DNA of 61,624 nt from Bacteroidota bacterium (GCA_013287375.1 JABDDX010000005.1:1-61624); one strand, 5' to 3'. Counted from the first letter of the stretch, positions 17,184 through 25,847 are shown. The notes: a model not told the origin generated them from the sequence alone. Translations and numbers: made by a program.

Positions 17184-18701
17184 ATGAATGCAAAATCATC
17201 GCTATTGATGTGTTTTTTATGCGCTGTATTCTTCAGCCAAACAGTTTCAGCTCAAAATTTAGGCATATTTGATGCGCAAACCGATGTAGGCAATGTAAAG
17301 CTTTCCGGGTCAGCATTATATGAACCCGAATCTCAGCAATATAAAATTACCGGTTCAGGTTATAACATCTGGTTTGATCATGATGCCTTCCATTATGTTT
17401 ACAAACGCATAAAAGGCGATTTTGTATTAACTACAAAGGCTGCCTTTTTAGGTAAAGGGATCGAGATGCACCGCAAGCTCGGTTGGATGATCCGTACATC
17501 GCTCGATTCCAATTCAAAACACGTTAATGCAGTGGTGCATGGCGATGGCTTAACTTCGTTACAATTCAGGCGCACAGTTGGCGCGCAAACCGAAGAGATC
17601 AAATCATCTATTATACATGCCGATGTTATCCAGATTGAAAGAAAAGGCAATACCTACACCATGTCGGTAGCACGTAACGGCGAAACTTTCGTTACCGAGA
17701 AGGTTGAAGATCTTGATCTGGGAGATGAAGTTTATGTTGGCTTATTTGTATGCTCGCACAATCCAAATGTTTCCGAAACCGCCGTATTTAATAACGTGCG
17801 TATTGTTGTACCTGCCAATGGTGCAAATGGCTATCAAAAATACATCGGCAGTGATATTCAAATATTGAATCTGGAAAACAGCAACAGCCGCATCATATAC
17901 CAGTCATCACAATCGCTGCAAGCGCCAAATTGGACTAAAGATGGTAAATCGCTGATCTATAACAGTAATGGTTTGCTTTATAAATACGATTTAAAAAACA
18001 ACATCTCACAGGTACTAAATACGGGCGTAGCTAAAAATAATAACAACGACCACGTATTATCCTTCGATGGTAAATGGCTGGCGATCAGTAATAGTGAAAA
18101 AGATGGCTCAATCGGCTATATTATCCCATCGAATGGTGGTGAAGCAAGGCAATTAACCCCAACAGGCCCATCATACATGCACGGCTGGTCGCCCGATGGT
18201 AAGTATATTGTTTTTTGTGGCGATAGAAATAATGAATATGATATTTACAAAGTCCCATCAAAAGGAGGCAAGGAAGTTAGACTAACCAATGCACCCGGAT
18301 TAGATGACGGCGCGGAATACACGCCCGATGGAAAATACATCTACTTCTGCTCGGTCCGCAGCGGCCTGATGCAGATCTGGCGCATGAATCCCGACGGCAG
18401 CAATCAAACCCAGGTAACCAATGATGATTATGATAACTGGTTCCCGCATGTATCGCCTGATGGAAAAATGATCGAATTTATATCCTTCATGAAAAATGAA
18501 GTCGCTCCTGGGGATCATCCTTTTTATAAACATGTATACCTGAGAGTAATGCCGGTTGGCGGCGGCCCAATTAAAGTAGTGGCTTATTTGTATGGTGGTC
18601 AGGGTACTATCAATACCCCATCATGGTCGCCAGATAGCAAGTGTTTAGCCTTTGTGAGCAATACACAATTATTGTTTCCTGTATTCCCAATAGCCCAATA
18701 A
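17184..18701 (+). CDS. Exported TolB-like beta-propeller protein
   Basis: 505 residues with signal peptide MCFLCAVFFSQTVSAQ. Residues 25-210 form a concanavalin-like DUF1349-type domain (NIWFDHDAFHYVYKRIKGDF). The C-terminal half is a WD40-like/PD40 propeller with repeated blades such as HGWSPDGKYIVFCGDRN, AEYTPDGKYIYFCSVRSG and PHVSPDGKMIEFISF. Such periplasmic propellers bind sugars or proteins; no catalytic site is evident. It overlaps the next gene's leader (2 nt between stop and ATG), so it is the first gene of the 3-keto-glycoside operon and may be a glycan-binding or processing component. Confidence 0.85.
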   Translation: MNAKSSLLMCFLCAVFFSQTVSAQNLGIFDAQTDVGNVKLSGSALYEPESQQYKITGSGYNIWFDHDAFHYVYKRIKGDFVLTTKAAFLGKGIEMHRKLGWMIRTSLDSNSKHVNAVVHGDGLTSLQFRRTVGAQTEEIKSSIIHADVIQIERKGNTYTMSVARNGETFVTEKVEDLDLGDEVYVGLFVCSHNPNVSETAVFNNVRIVVPANGANGYQKYIGSDIQILNLENSNSRIIYQSSQSLQAPNWTKDGKSLIYNSNGLLYKYDLKNNISQVLNTGVAKNNNNDHVLSFDGKWLAISNSEKDGSIGYIIPSNGGEARQLTPTGPSYMHGWSPDGKYIVFCGDRNNEYDIYKVPSKGGKEVRLTNAPGLDDGAEYTPDGKYIYFCSVRSGLMQIWRMNPDGSNQTQVTNDDYDNWFPHVSPDGKMIEFISFMKNEVAPGDHPFYKHVYLRVMPVGGGPIKVVAYLYGGQGTINTPSWSPDSKCLAFVSNTQLLFPVFPIAQ

Positions 18702-18703
18702 CC

Positions 18704-19609
18704 ATGATGCAAACATCTCGAAGGAAATTTTTAATAAACAGCGCTGTTTTAGCGGCTGGCACAGCTTTATTACCTAATCATCTTTTCTCATCCCCAATAA
18801 AAGAAATTGAACGTATTGGCCTGCAACTTTATACCGTACGTGACGCCATGCACGCCGACCCAACAGGCACACTTAAGCAATTGGCGACAATAGGGTACAA
18901 GCACTTAGAACATGCAGGTTATAGCGATAGTAAGTTTTATGGCTTAAGTGTTAAGGATTTTAAAAAGGTTTTGGACGATAACTTCCTCAACATGACCAGC
19001 GGTCATGTGGTATTACAGCAAAAGCACTGGGATGCCGCCAAAAATGATTTTACCGATGAATGGAAAAGAACCTTGGATGATGCATTAGACATCCACCAAA
19101 AATACCTGATAAGCCCCGGACTGGACGATAATTTAAAGCATGATTTTAATGCCTTTAAAGCCTTTATGGATGTATTTAATAAATGCGGTGAGCTATGTAA
19201 AAGTAAAGGGATGGTATTCGGTTACCATAACCACGATTTCGAATTCACAACCATATTTGGCAACGATAAGATGTACGATTTAATATTAGCTAATACCGAC
19301 CCTGCATTGGTTACCCAGCAATTGGATATTGGCAATATGTATTCAGCAGGTGCTATACCGATGGATTATATCAAAAAATATCCTGGCAGGTTTGAGTTAA
19401 TGCATGTAAAAGATGTAATTAAAAAAGACGATGGTAAGTATGAAAATACCCTGCTTGGCAAGGGCTTATTACCATTAAAAGAAATATTAAAAGCAGCCCG
19501 CAAAAAAGGTACTTCACAATTTATTATTGAGCAGGAAGATTACCAGGGAATGGACCCGATAGCCAGTACTGCAATTGACCTGAAAGTTATGCAGGGTTTG
19601 GGATATTAA
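18704..19609 (+). CDS. Exported sugar phosphate isomerase/epimerase-type TIM barrel (1)
   Basis: About 301 residues. Start 18704 lies 2 nt after the previous stop; the longer frame from 18641 would overlap that gene. TSRRKFLINSAVLAAGTALLP is a Tat-like leader. The TIM barrel (AP-endonuclease-2/xylose-isomerase-like) shows GYHNHDFEF, QQLDIGN, MHVKDVI and FIIEQEDYQG, which supply the Glu/Asp/His metal ligands seen in the family. It is one of three such paralogues in the cluster. Likely role: metal-dependent isomerisation, epimerisation or elimination of a keto sugar in the periplasm. The substrate is inferred only from its neighbours. Confidence 0.85.
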   Translation: MMQTSRRKFLINSAVLAAGTALLPNHLFSSPIKEIERIGLQLYTVRDAMHADPTGTLKQLATIGYKHLEHAGYSDSKFYGLSVKDFKKVLDDNFLNMTSGHVVLQQKHWDAAKNDFTDEWKRTLDDALDIHQKYLISPGLDDNLKHDFNAFKAFMDVFNKCGELCKSKGMVFGYHNHDFEFTTIFGNDKMYDLILANTDPALVTQQLDIGNMYSAGAIPMDYIKKYPGRFELMHVKDVIKKDDGKYENTLLGKGLLPLKEILKAARKKGTSQFIIEQEDYQGMDPIASTAIDLKVMQGLGY

Positions 19610-19713
19610 GTAACATATTTATGGCGTGGTGTATCTTTTTAAATAAATTACTAAGTTTGATGTACCGGAGCTAAATTGATTTTATAACTACCTATTAAAC
19701 TAATTTATAACCA

Positions 19714-21174
19714 ATGACCAATAAACCAACTGATTCATCTTTAAATACCTCGCGCAGAGGTTTTATTAAAAGCAGTTCCATTGCAGCTGCAGGCATCATG
19801 ATTGTTCCCCGCTATGTTTTAGGCGGAAAAGGTTTTATTGCACCAAGCGATAAACTGGTAATTGCATCTGTTGGTGCAGGTGGCAAAGGCCAAAGCGACA
19901 TTGCTAATTTCTACGCCAGCGGCAATGCCGAAATTGGCTATCTATGTGATGTTGATATGCGCAGCGCTGCCAAAACAGTAGCCAAATTCCCGAAAGCGAA
20001 ATTTTATAAAGACTGGCGCGAGATGCTGGATAAGGATCACAAAAACTTTGATGCCGTATCCGTATCCATTCCCGATCATAATCATGCTATCGTAGCGCTC
20101 TCCGCTATGCAAATGGGCAAGCACGTATACGTGCAAAAACCGATGGCGCATGATGTATTTGAGGCCCGTGCCTTAACACACGCTGCTAAAAAATATAATG
20201 TGGTAACCCAAATGGGTAATCAAGGCTCATCAAACGATGGGGTAAGGCGCTTACGCGAATGGTATGATGCAGGCGAGATAGGTGATGTACATACCGTTTA
20301 TTGCTGGACAGACCGCCCCGTATGGCCGCAGGGCATCCCTTGGCCAACTACAAAAGCCGATATCCCAAAAGAACTGGATTGGGATTTGTGGTTAGGAACC
20401 GCCCCCTCTAAAGATTATGTAAACAAGCTAGTGCCATTCAACTGGCGTGGCTGGTGGGATTATGGCACCGGCGCACTTGGCGATATGGGTTGCCACATAA
20501 TGGAAGCCCCATTCCGCGTGCTTGATCTGCAATATGTTAAAGATGTGCAATCAAGCGTGGGAACTGTTTATGTAGATAATTTTCAAAAAGGATACTTCCC
20601 GGATAGTTGTCCGCCATCAAGTCATATCACCCTTACTTTCCCTAAAACAGCGAAGACACAGGGCGATGTTACTGTACATTGGATGGATGGCGGCATACAG
20701 CCTGAACGCCCTGTTGAATTAGGGCCGAATGAAGATTTTGGTGATAACGGTAACGGTATGCTCTTCATCGGCACAAAAGGAAAAATGATGGCAAGTACCT
20801 ACTCATTAAATCCACAGTTATTGCCAACCTCGCGTACAGCTCAGTCTACCGTGCCGCAAACAATTAAGCGTGTACCGGGCGGACAAGACGGGCATTACGC
20901 GCAATGGGTAAATGCAGCTATTGCCGGTAAACCCGACGATGTGAGCTCGCCATTCAAACTGGCTGGTCCACTAACAGAAGCCTTGTTGATGGCAAATCTT
21001 TCTATTCGTGGGCACGATATTCAAAAACAACGTGCTGACGGCAGGGGCTTTGATTACCCAGGCCAAAACATAAAACTGATTTGGGATAATGATGCCATGC
21101 GGGTAACCAATTTTGATGATGTAAACCAATTCATAAAACGCGAGTACCGCGAAGGCTGGAAAGTGTTAAGTTAA
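19714..21174 (+). CDS. Tat-exported Gfo/Idh/MocA-family oxidoreductase
   Basis: 486 residues. A twin-arginine leader (NTSRRGFIKSSSIAAAGIM) predicts folded export with bound cofactor, as in glucose-fructose oxidoreductase. The Rossmann domain begins KLVIASVGAGGKGQSDI; the conserved KP motif is in HVYVQKPMAHD (about residue 140). The C-terminal beta-sheet domain carries GDMGCHIMEAPF, in the position of the catalytic D-x3-H. With tightly held NAD(P) such enzymes oxidise sugars, and some act as glycoside 3-dehydrogenases. It is 3 nt from the next oxidoreductase gene and in a cluster with DUF1080 and cytochrome c, which favours C3 oxidation of glycosides. Confidence 0.9.
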   Translation: MTNKPTDSSLNTSRRGFIKSSSIAAAGIMIVPRYVLGGKGFIAPSDKLVIASVGAGGKGQSDIANFYASGNAEIGYLCDVDMRSAAKTVAKFPKAKFYKDWREMLDKDHKNFDAVSVSIPDHNHAIVALSAMQMGKHVYVQKPMAHDVFEARALTHAAKKYNVVTQMGNQGSSNDGVRRLREWYDAGEIGDVHTVYCWTDRPVWPQGIPWPTTKADIPKELDWDLWLGTAPSKDYVNKLVPFNWRGWWDYGTGALGDMGCHIMEAPFRVLDLQYVKDVQSSVGTVYVDNFQKGYFPDSCPPSSHITLTFPKTAKTQGDVTVHWMDGGIQPERPVELGPNEDFGDNGNGMLFIGTKGKMMASTYSLNPQLLPTSRTAQSTVPQTIKRVPGGQDGHYAQWVNAAIAGKPDDVSSPFKLAGPLTEALLMANLSIRGHDIQKQRADGRGFDYPGQNIKLIWDNDAMRVTNFDDVNQFIKREYREGWKVLS

Positions 21175-21177
21175 TAT

Positions 21178-22329
21178 ATGAAGTTAAAATTAGGAATGAT
21201 AGGCGGTGGCCAGGGCGCGTTTATTGGCGCTGTCCACCGCATCGCCGCCCGTATGGACGACGAATATGAACTGGTTTGCGGCGCGTTCAGCAGTAATGCG
21301 GAAAAGGCTAAAGCAAGTGGTTTATTATTGGGGCTATCGCCGGATCGGGTTTATACATCGTACCAGGAACTCATCGAAAAAGAAAAACAATTACCCCAGG
21401 ATGAGCGTGTTCAGGTAATCAGCATAGTAACCCCAAATCACCTGCATTTCGGCCCGGCTAAACTGGCGTTGGAGAATGGTTTCCATGTGATACTGGATAA
21501 GCCGATGACCTTTTCGTTTGCCGAAGCAAAAGAGCTTGAAAAAGTTGTTAAAGCAAGTGGCAAACGCTTTTGCCTTACCCATACTTACACAGGCTACCCG
21601 ATGGTAAAAGAAGCCAGGCAATTGGTTGCTGAAGGTAAACTAGGCAAGATCAGAAAGGTTTATGTAGAGTATCCGCAAGGCTGGCTAAGTACCTTTTTAG
21701 AGGGTGAAGATAATAAGCAGGCAAGCTGGCGAACCGATCCAAGTAAAAGCGGCATAGCCGGAGCCATGGGCGATATAGGTACACATGCCTTTAACTTAGC
21801 TGAGTATGTGAGCGGCCTGCAGGTAACCAAACTTTGTGCCGATATTAATACAGTAGTCGATGGCCGCAAATTGGATGATGACGGCGCAGCTCTGTTGAAA
21901 TTCAATAATGGCGCAAGCGGTGTATTAATAGCATCGCAAGTTGCCGCTGGCGATGAAAACAATATTAAAGTAAGGGTTTATGGCGAAAAAGGTGGCCTTG
22001 AATGGCAGCAGGATAATGCCAATACCTTACTATTAAAATGGTTAGACAAACCGGCTGAAATATTACGTACAGGCGCAGGCTATTTAAGTTCATATGCTAC
22101 GCACAACGCCCGTGTACCCGCAGGTCATCCCGAAGGGTATCTGGAAGCATTCGCCAATTTATACCGCAACTTCGCGTTAAGTATTAAAGCTGATATCGCC
22201 GGAAAACCAGCCGAAAAGGAATGGCTCGATTATCCCGGCATCGAAGACGGTATCAGGGGAATGGCCTTTGTTGAAAATGTAATTGCATCCGGCAAATCGG
22301 ATGCTAAATGGACTAATTTTAAAATATAA
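21178..22329 (+). CDS. Cytoplasmic Gfo/Idh/MocA-family oxidoreductase
   Basis: 383 residues without a signal peptide: MKLKLGMIGGGQGAFIGAVH is the Rossmann start (GGGxGA). The family KP motif reads HVILDKPMTFSFAEA (about residue 105), and the catalytic-region D-x3-H is in GAMGDIGTHAFNLAEY (about 200). It belongs to a widespread Bacteroidota group paired with sugar isomerases. It starts 3 nt after the Tat-exported paralogue, so the two are translationally coupled: one acts outside, one inside the membrane. It probably reduces or oxidises the keto sugar released by the pathway, using cytoplasmic NAD(P)(H). It is followed by a REP-like element inside the operon. Confidence 0.9.
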   Translation: MKLKLGMIGGGQGAFIGAVHRIAARMDDEYELVCGAFSSNAEKAKASGLLLGLSPDRVYTSYQELIEKEKQLPQDERVQVISIVTPNHLHFGPAKLALENGFHVILDKPMTFSFAEAKELEKVVKASGKRFCLTHTYTGYPMVKEARQLVAEGKLGKIRKVYVEYPQGWLSTFLEGEDNKQASWRTDPSKSGIAGAMGDIGTHAFNLAEYVSGLQVTKLCADINTVVDGRKLDDDGAALLKFNNGASGVLIASQVAAGDENNIKVRVYGEKGGLEWQQDNANTLLLKWLDKPAEILRTGAGYLSSYATHNARVPAGHPEGYLEAFANLYRNFALSIKADIAGKPAEKEWLDYPGIEDGIRGMAFVENVIASGKSDAKWTNFKI

Positions 22330-22337
22330 AATAGTAC

Positions 22338-22426
22338 TGTCATTTCGAACGTAGAGAGAAATCTTCTTCAATATGCAATGCGGCCTACGCAAATCGCGGA
22401 AGATTTCTCCCTACGGTCGAAATAAC
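22338..22426. repeat. REP-like repeat family A copy inside an operon
   Basis: The left part TGTCATTTCGAACG...AGAAATCTTCT and the right part AGATTTCTCCCTACGGTCGAAATAACA form imperfect outer and inner arms matching the copy at 6156-6244. It fills the 114-bp gap between two genes of one transcription unit, so it would be present as a hairpin in the mRNA. Confidence 0.8.
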
Positions 22427-22443
22427 AAAAAGAAACAAGCCAT

Positions 22444-23496
22444 ATGAAAACCATTAAAGGCCCTGCAATATTTTTAGCGCAATTTATAGGTGCCGATGAA
22501 CCTTTTAATAATTTAAAATCCATTTGCCACTGGGCAAAGGATCTAGGCTATAAAGGAGTGCAATTACCCACACTGGATGATCGGTTCATCGACCTGAAAA
22601 AAGCTGCTGAAAGCAAAACCTATGCTGATGAGCTTAATGGTTTGGTTAAGGATTGCGGATTAGAAATCACCGAACTATCCACCCACCTACAAGGTCAATT
22701 AGTAGCGGTTAACCCAGCTTACGATCAGTTGTTTGATGGTTTTGCACCTGAAGCTTATCGTAACAATCCCAAAGCAAGGCAGGAGTGGGCAGTTCAACAA
22801 CTAAAATACGCGGCCAAAGCATCACAAAATTTAGGTCTGAATGCCAGTGTTACTTTCAGCGGTGCGCTTATATGGCAAATGATGTACCCATGGCCGCAAC
22901 GCCCTGCTGGAATTGTTGAGGATGCCTTTACTGAACTAGCCAAACGATGGGAACCAATCCTCAATGTTTACGATGAATACGGCATTGACCTTTGCTATGA
23001 GATTCATCCTGGCGAAGATCTGCACGATGGTATCACCTACGAAATGTTTTTAGAGAAGGTGAACAACCATCCGCGGGCATGCTTGTTATATGATCCTTCG
23101 CACTTTGTATTGCAATGTTTAGATTATCTGGAATATATCGACATCTATCACGAACGTATTAAAATGTTCCATGTAAAGGATGCCGAGTTTAACCCAACCG
23201 GCAGGCAGGGCATTTATGGCGGTTACCAAAGCTGGATAAACAGGGCGGGACGTTTCCGTTCTTTAGGTGATGGGCAGGTTGATTTTAAAAGTATATTCAG
23301 TAAACTGGCACAATACGATTTTAGCGGCTGGGCCGTATTAGAATGGGAGTGTGCCCTTAAAAACTCGGAAGATGGTGCTCGCGAAGGAGCTGAGTTTATA
23401 AAGAATCATATCATCAAAGTAACTGAGAAAGCCTTTGATGATTTCGCCTCATCAGGCGGCGACGCAGCTTTCAACAAAAAAATATTAGGAATATAA
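22444..23496 (+). CDS. Cytoplasmic sugar phosphate isomerase/epimerase-type TIM barrel (2)
   Basis: 350 residues with no leader (MKTIKGPAIFLAQFIGADEP). Metal-ligand segments of the family: CYEIHPGEDLHDG (Glu), LLYDPSHF (Asp/His), KMFHVKDAEF (His) and WAVLEWECAL (Glu). GRQGIYGGYQSWINRAGRFR is a conserved insertion. This longer, cytosolic subtype differs from the two exported paralogues at 18704 and 23946. It follows the cytoplasmic Gfo/Idh/MocA gene, consistent with both handling the imported product. A small REP-like hairpin separates it from the upstream gene, which may reduce or segment expression. Confidence 0.88.
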   Translation: MKTIKGPAIFLAQFIGADEPFNNLKSICHWAKDLGYKGVQLPTLDDRFIDLKKAAESKTYADELNGLVKDCGLEITELSTHLQGQLVAVNPAYDQLFDGFAPEAYRNNPKARQEWAVQQLKYAAKASQNLGLNASVTFSGALIWQMMYPWPQRPAGIVEDAFTELAKRWEPILNVYDEYGIDLCYEIHPGEDLHDGITYEMFLEKVNNHPRACLLYDPSHFVLQCLDYLEYIDIYHERIKMFHVKDAEFNPTGRQGIYGGYQSWINRAGRFRSLGDGQVDFKSIFSKLAQYDFSGWAVLEWECALKNSEDGAREGAEFIKNHIIKVTEKAFDDFASSGGDAAFNKKILGI

Positions 23497-23518
23497 AACA
23501 CATAATAATAACATCTAA

Positions 23519-23923
23519 ATGAAAAAGTCATTCATCATTTTCGGGCTCGCGCTGGCAATATCCGCTTGCGGAAACAACAAATCAAGCAACAGCTCAGGTA
23601 CTGATAGTACAGTTACCACTACAACCACCTCATCGTCAACTCAAAGCACATCTGTGGCCGTAAAAGATACTCTAGGCGCGGCATTAATTCAAAAGAATGA
23701 TTGCCTTACCTGCCATAAGCTCGATCAAAAAATTATTGGCCCTGCTTATGTCGACGTAGCCAATAAATACACTGCATCGCCTGCTGTTATTGATACTTTA
23801 GCTAACAAGATTATTAAAGGTGGTTCAGGTAACTGGGGTAATATAGCCATGTCGCCACACCCAAATTTATCAATGACAGATGCACAGGACATGGTGAAAT
23901 ACATCCTGTCGCTCAAAAAATAA
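23519..23923 (+). CDS. Cytochrome c (class I) lipoprotein
   Basis: 134 residues. The leader MKKSFIIFGLALAISACG ends in a lipobox (ISAC), so the protein is membrane-anchored in the periplasm. A Ser/Thr linker (residues 22-50) precedes a single heme site NDCLTCHKLDQ (CxxCH) with a distal Met in NIAMSPHPN before the C-terminal helix DAQDMVKYILSLKK. This is the typical one-heme class I layout, about 85 residues of fold. It lies 22 bp from genes on both sides in the same operon. Likely role: accept electrons from an exported dehydrogenase of the cluster and pass them to the respiratory chain; that coupling is inferred. Confidence 0.92.
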   Translation: MKKSFIIFGLALAISACGNNKSSNSSGTDSTVTTTTTSSSTQSTSVAVKDTLGAALIQKNDCLTCHKLDQKIIGPAYVDVANKYTASPAVIDTLANKIIKGGSGNWGNIAMSPHPNLSMTDAQDMVKYILSLKK

Positions 23924-23945
23924 ACCAACAAACCAATATAAACCA

Positions 23946-24827
23946 ATGACAAACAGAAGAACGTTTTTAACCCAGGCCGGGATGCTTTCGGCAGGGATAA
24001 TGATTGCCCCAAAGCTGGTGATGGCAAAGGGAAACAGCAATGCAGTAGGGCTTCAGCTATATAGTCTTCGCGACCAGTTAAAAAGTGGCGATGTAAAGGA
24101 TGTTATAGCCAAAATAGCTAAAGCAGGTTATAAAGAGGTTGAAACATTTGGCTACAATAAAAAGGATGGTTTTTGGGGATTGGATGCAACCCAGTTTAGC
24201 AATGCCTTAAAAGATAATGGCTTGCGCACGCCAAGCGGGCATTTTGAGTTCGATAGCTTTTTCGCTACGGGAAATACCGATCAACTGCAAACCTATATTG
24301 ATGCCGCGCACATCACAGGTATGGAATACATCATCGTACCACACCTGGATGGCGATTTCATAAAAACGGTTGATGACTTTAAAAAGATTGCCGATAAAAT
24401 AAGCACTGCTGCCGAAATATGTAAAAAACAGGGTTTAAAATTCGGTTATCACAACCATAATTTTGAGTGGAAACAGGTTGACGGTACTACTTTTTATGAT
24501 ACGATATTAGAGCGTTCCGATCCAAATCTGGTAAAAATGGAAATGGACTTATATTGGGTTGTACGCACTGGTCAGGATCCGATAGAGATCATTAAAAAAC
24601 ATCCGGGCAGGTTCTTCGCGTTCCATATTAAGGATATGGACAAAGCCAACCATAATATAAACACTGAAGTAGGCAACGGTACCATTGATTTTAAAGCCAT
24701 AATGGCTTACGCCAAGTTAGCTGGTGTAAAACATTTTATAGTAGAGCAGGAGAATTATACCAATATTGACCCATACGTAAGTATAGCGCAAAGTTGTGCC
24801 TACTGTAAAAACGTGCTGCATGTTTAA
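23946..24827 (+). CDS. Exported sugar phosphate isomerase/epimerase-type TIM barrel (3)
   Basis: 293 residues with a Tat-like leader (TNRRTFLTQAGMLSAGIM) ending near VMAKG. The TIM barrel carries the same ligand segments as its paralogue at 18704: GYHNHNFEWKQ, KMEMDLYWVV, AFHIKDMDKA and HFIVEQENYT. The similarity of order and spacing suggests a duplication within the cluster, followed by divergence. It sits between the cytochrome c and the DUF1080 gene with gaps of 22-23 bp. Probable role: a metal-dependent step on the oxidised glycoside in the periplasm. Confidence 0.87.
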   Translation: MTNRRTFLTQAGMLSAGIMIAPKLVMAKGNSNAVGLQLYSLRDQLKSGDVKDVIAKIAKAGYKEVETFGYNKKDGFWGLDATQFSNALKDNGLRTPSGHFEFDSFFATGNTDQLQTYIDAAHITGMEYIIVPHLDGDFIKTVDDFKKIADKISTAAEICKKQGLKFGYHNHNFEWKQVDGTTFYDTILERSDPNLVKMEMDLYWVVRTGQDPIEIIKKHPGRFFAFHIKDMDKANHNINTEVGNGTIDFKAIMAYAKLAGVKHFIVEQENYTNIDPYVSIAQSCAYCKNVLHV

Positions 24828-24850
24828 CAACCATCATTAATTAATTTAAC

Positions 24851-25621
24851 ATGAAATATAAAATATTATTGACCGCGGTATTAGCAGCAAGTGCTATGAT
24901 GGCTAATGCCCAACAAACCGCCAAACCCGAAGACACTGAGGTCTGGAGCCCTGAACCGGCTGTAATCACCCCGGGAAAAACCTGTGCCGATGCGCCATCA
25001 GATGCAATCATTTTATTTAATGGTACAGATCTTAGTCAATGGGTTTCCGCTCAGGACAGAACTCAATCAGCAGACTGGAATGTGCACGATGGTATTGTTA
25101 CCGTAAATAAAAATTCAGGCAATATTGAAACGAAAAAGCTGTTCACTAATTACCAGTTACATATTGAATGGCGTATCCCTACTGACATTACCGGCAGTGG
25201 ACAGGCAAGGGGTAATAGCGGTGTGTTTTTAGCATCACTAGGCAAAGGTGATGCAGGCTATGAGTTACAGGTATTGGATGCTTACAAAAATAAAACCTAC
25301 GTTAACGGTATGGCTGGTAGCATATACAAGCAGTTTATCCCGCTTGCAAACCCAGCCAGGCCACCGGGTGAATGGCAAACCTATGATGTGATCTGGACTG
25401 CGCCGACATTTAATAATGATGGTTCGTTAAATACCCCAGCACGTGCAACTGTAATATATAATGGTGTTGTTGTTGAAAACAATGTTTCGCTATTAGGCCC
25501 AACATTATACATCGGCAAACCGGAATACAAGGCACATGGCCCGGCACCAATAAAACTGCAAGCACACGGCGACAAAAGCGAGCCACTAAGCTTCAGAAAT
25601 ATTTGGGTAAGGGAACTATAA
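24851..25621 (+). CDS. 3-keto-glycoside hydrolase (DUF1080 / 3-keto-disaccharide hydrolase)
   Basis: 256 residues. Signal peptide MKYKILLTAVLAASAMMANAQ. The DUF1080 concanavalin-like fold is recognised from AIILFNGTDLSQWVSAQD near residue 50, GNSGVFLASLG and GYELQVLDAYKNKTYVNG in the middle, and LSFRNIWVREL at the end. The family cleaves the glycosidic bond of 3-oxidised disaccharides or glycosides, probably by elimination and hydration. It is the last gene of the operon and supplies the main evidence that the cluster works on 3-keto sugars. It is followed by a REP-like repeat and a terminator. Confidence 0.9.
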   Translation: MKYKILLTAVLAASAMMANAQQTAKPEDTEVWSPEPAVITPGKTCADAPSDAIILFNGTDLSQWVSAQDRTQSADWNVHDGIVTVNKNSGNIETKKLFTNYQLHIEWRIPTDITGSGQARGNSGVFLASLGKGDAGYELQVLDAYKNKTYVNGMAGSIYKQFIPLANPARPPGEWQTYDVIWTAPTFNNDGSLNTPARATVIYNGVVVENNVSLLGPTLYIGKPEYKAHGPAPIKLQAHGDKSEPLSFRNIWVREL

Positions 25622-25647
25622 AAAACCATTTAAAAAGGATAAAACTA

Positions 25648-25729
25648 TGTCATTGCTGTAACGAAGCAATCGCACGGAAGCAAAGTAAATCTTACAAAGT
25701 TCGCGATTGCTTCGTACCTCGCAATGACA
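25648..25729. repeat. REP-like repeat family B, complete copy
   Basis: TGTCATTGCTGTAACGAAGC...GCGATTGC...CTCGCAATGACA: the left words TGTCATTGC, ACGAAGCAATCGC are matched by GCGATTGCTTCGT and GCAATGACA on the right, giving a two-part imperfect hairpin of about 82 nt. It shares its left word with the half copy at 16992. Confidence 0.8.
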
Positions 25730-25788
25730 CGGTTTTTTAACAAGAATAGCGCGGTGGCAGGGGGGGATCCCACATGCTAAATAAACAA

Positions 25789-25819
25789 AAAGGGAGCAAG
25801 TTTTAAACTTGCTCCCTTT
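25789..25819. terminator. Bidirectional terminator between operon end and convergent gene
   Basis: Perfect 15-bp arms AAAGGGAGCAAGTTT (25789-25803) and AAACTTGCTCCCTTT (25805-25819) around one T, with flanking A-rich and T-rich sequence. It separates the plus-strand sugar operon from the minus-strand gene ending at 25848. Confidence 0.8.
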
Positions 25820-25847
25820 CTTATTTTAGGTAGAGGAGATTGTGTTT

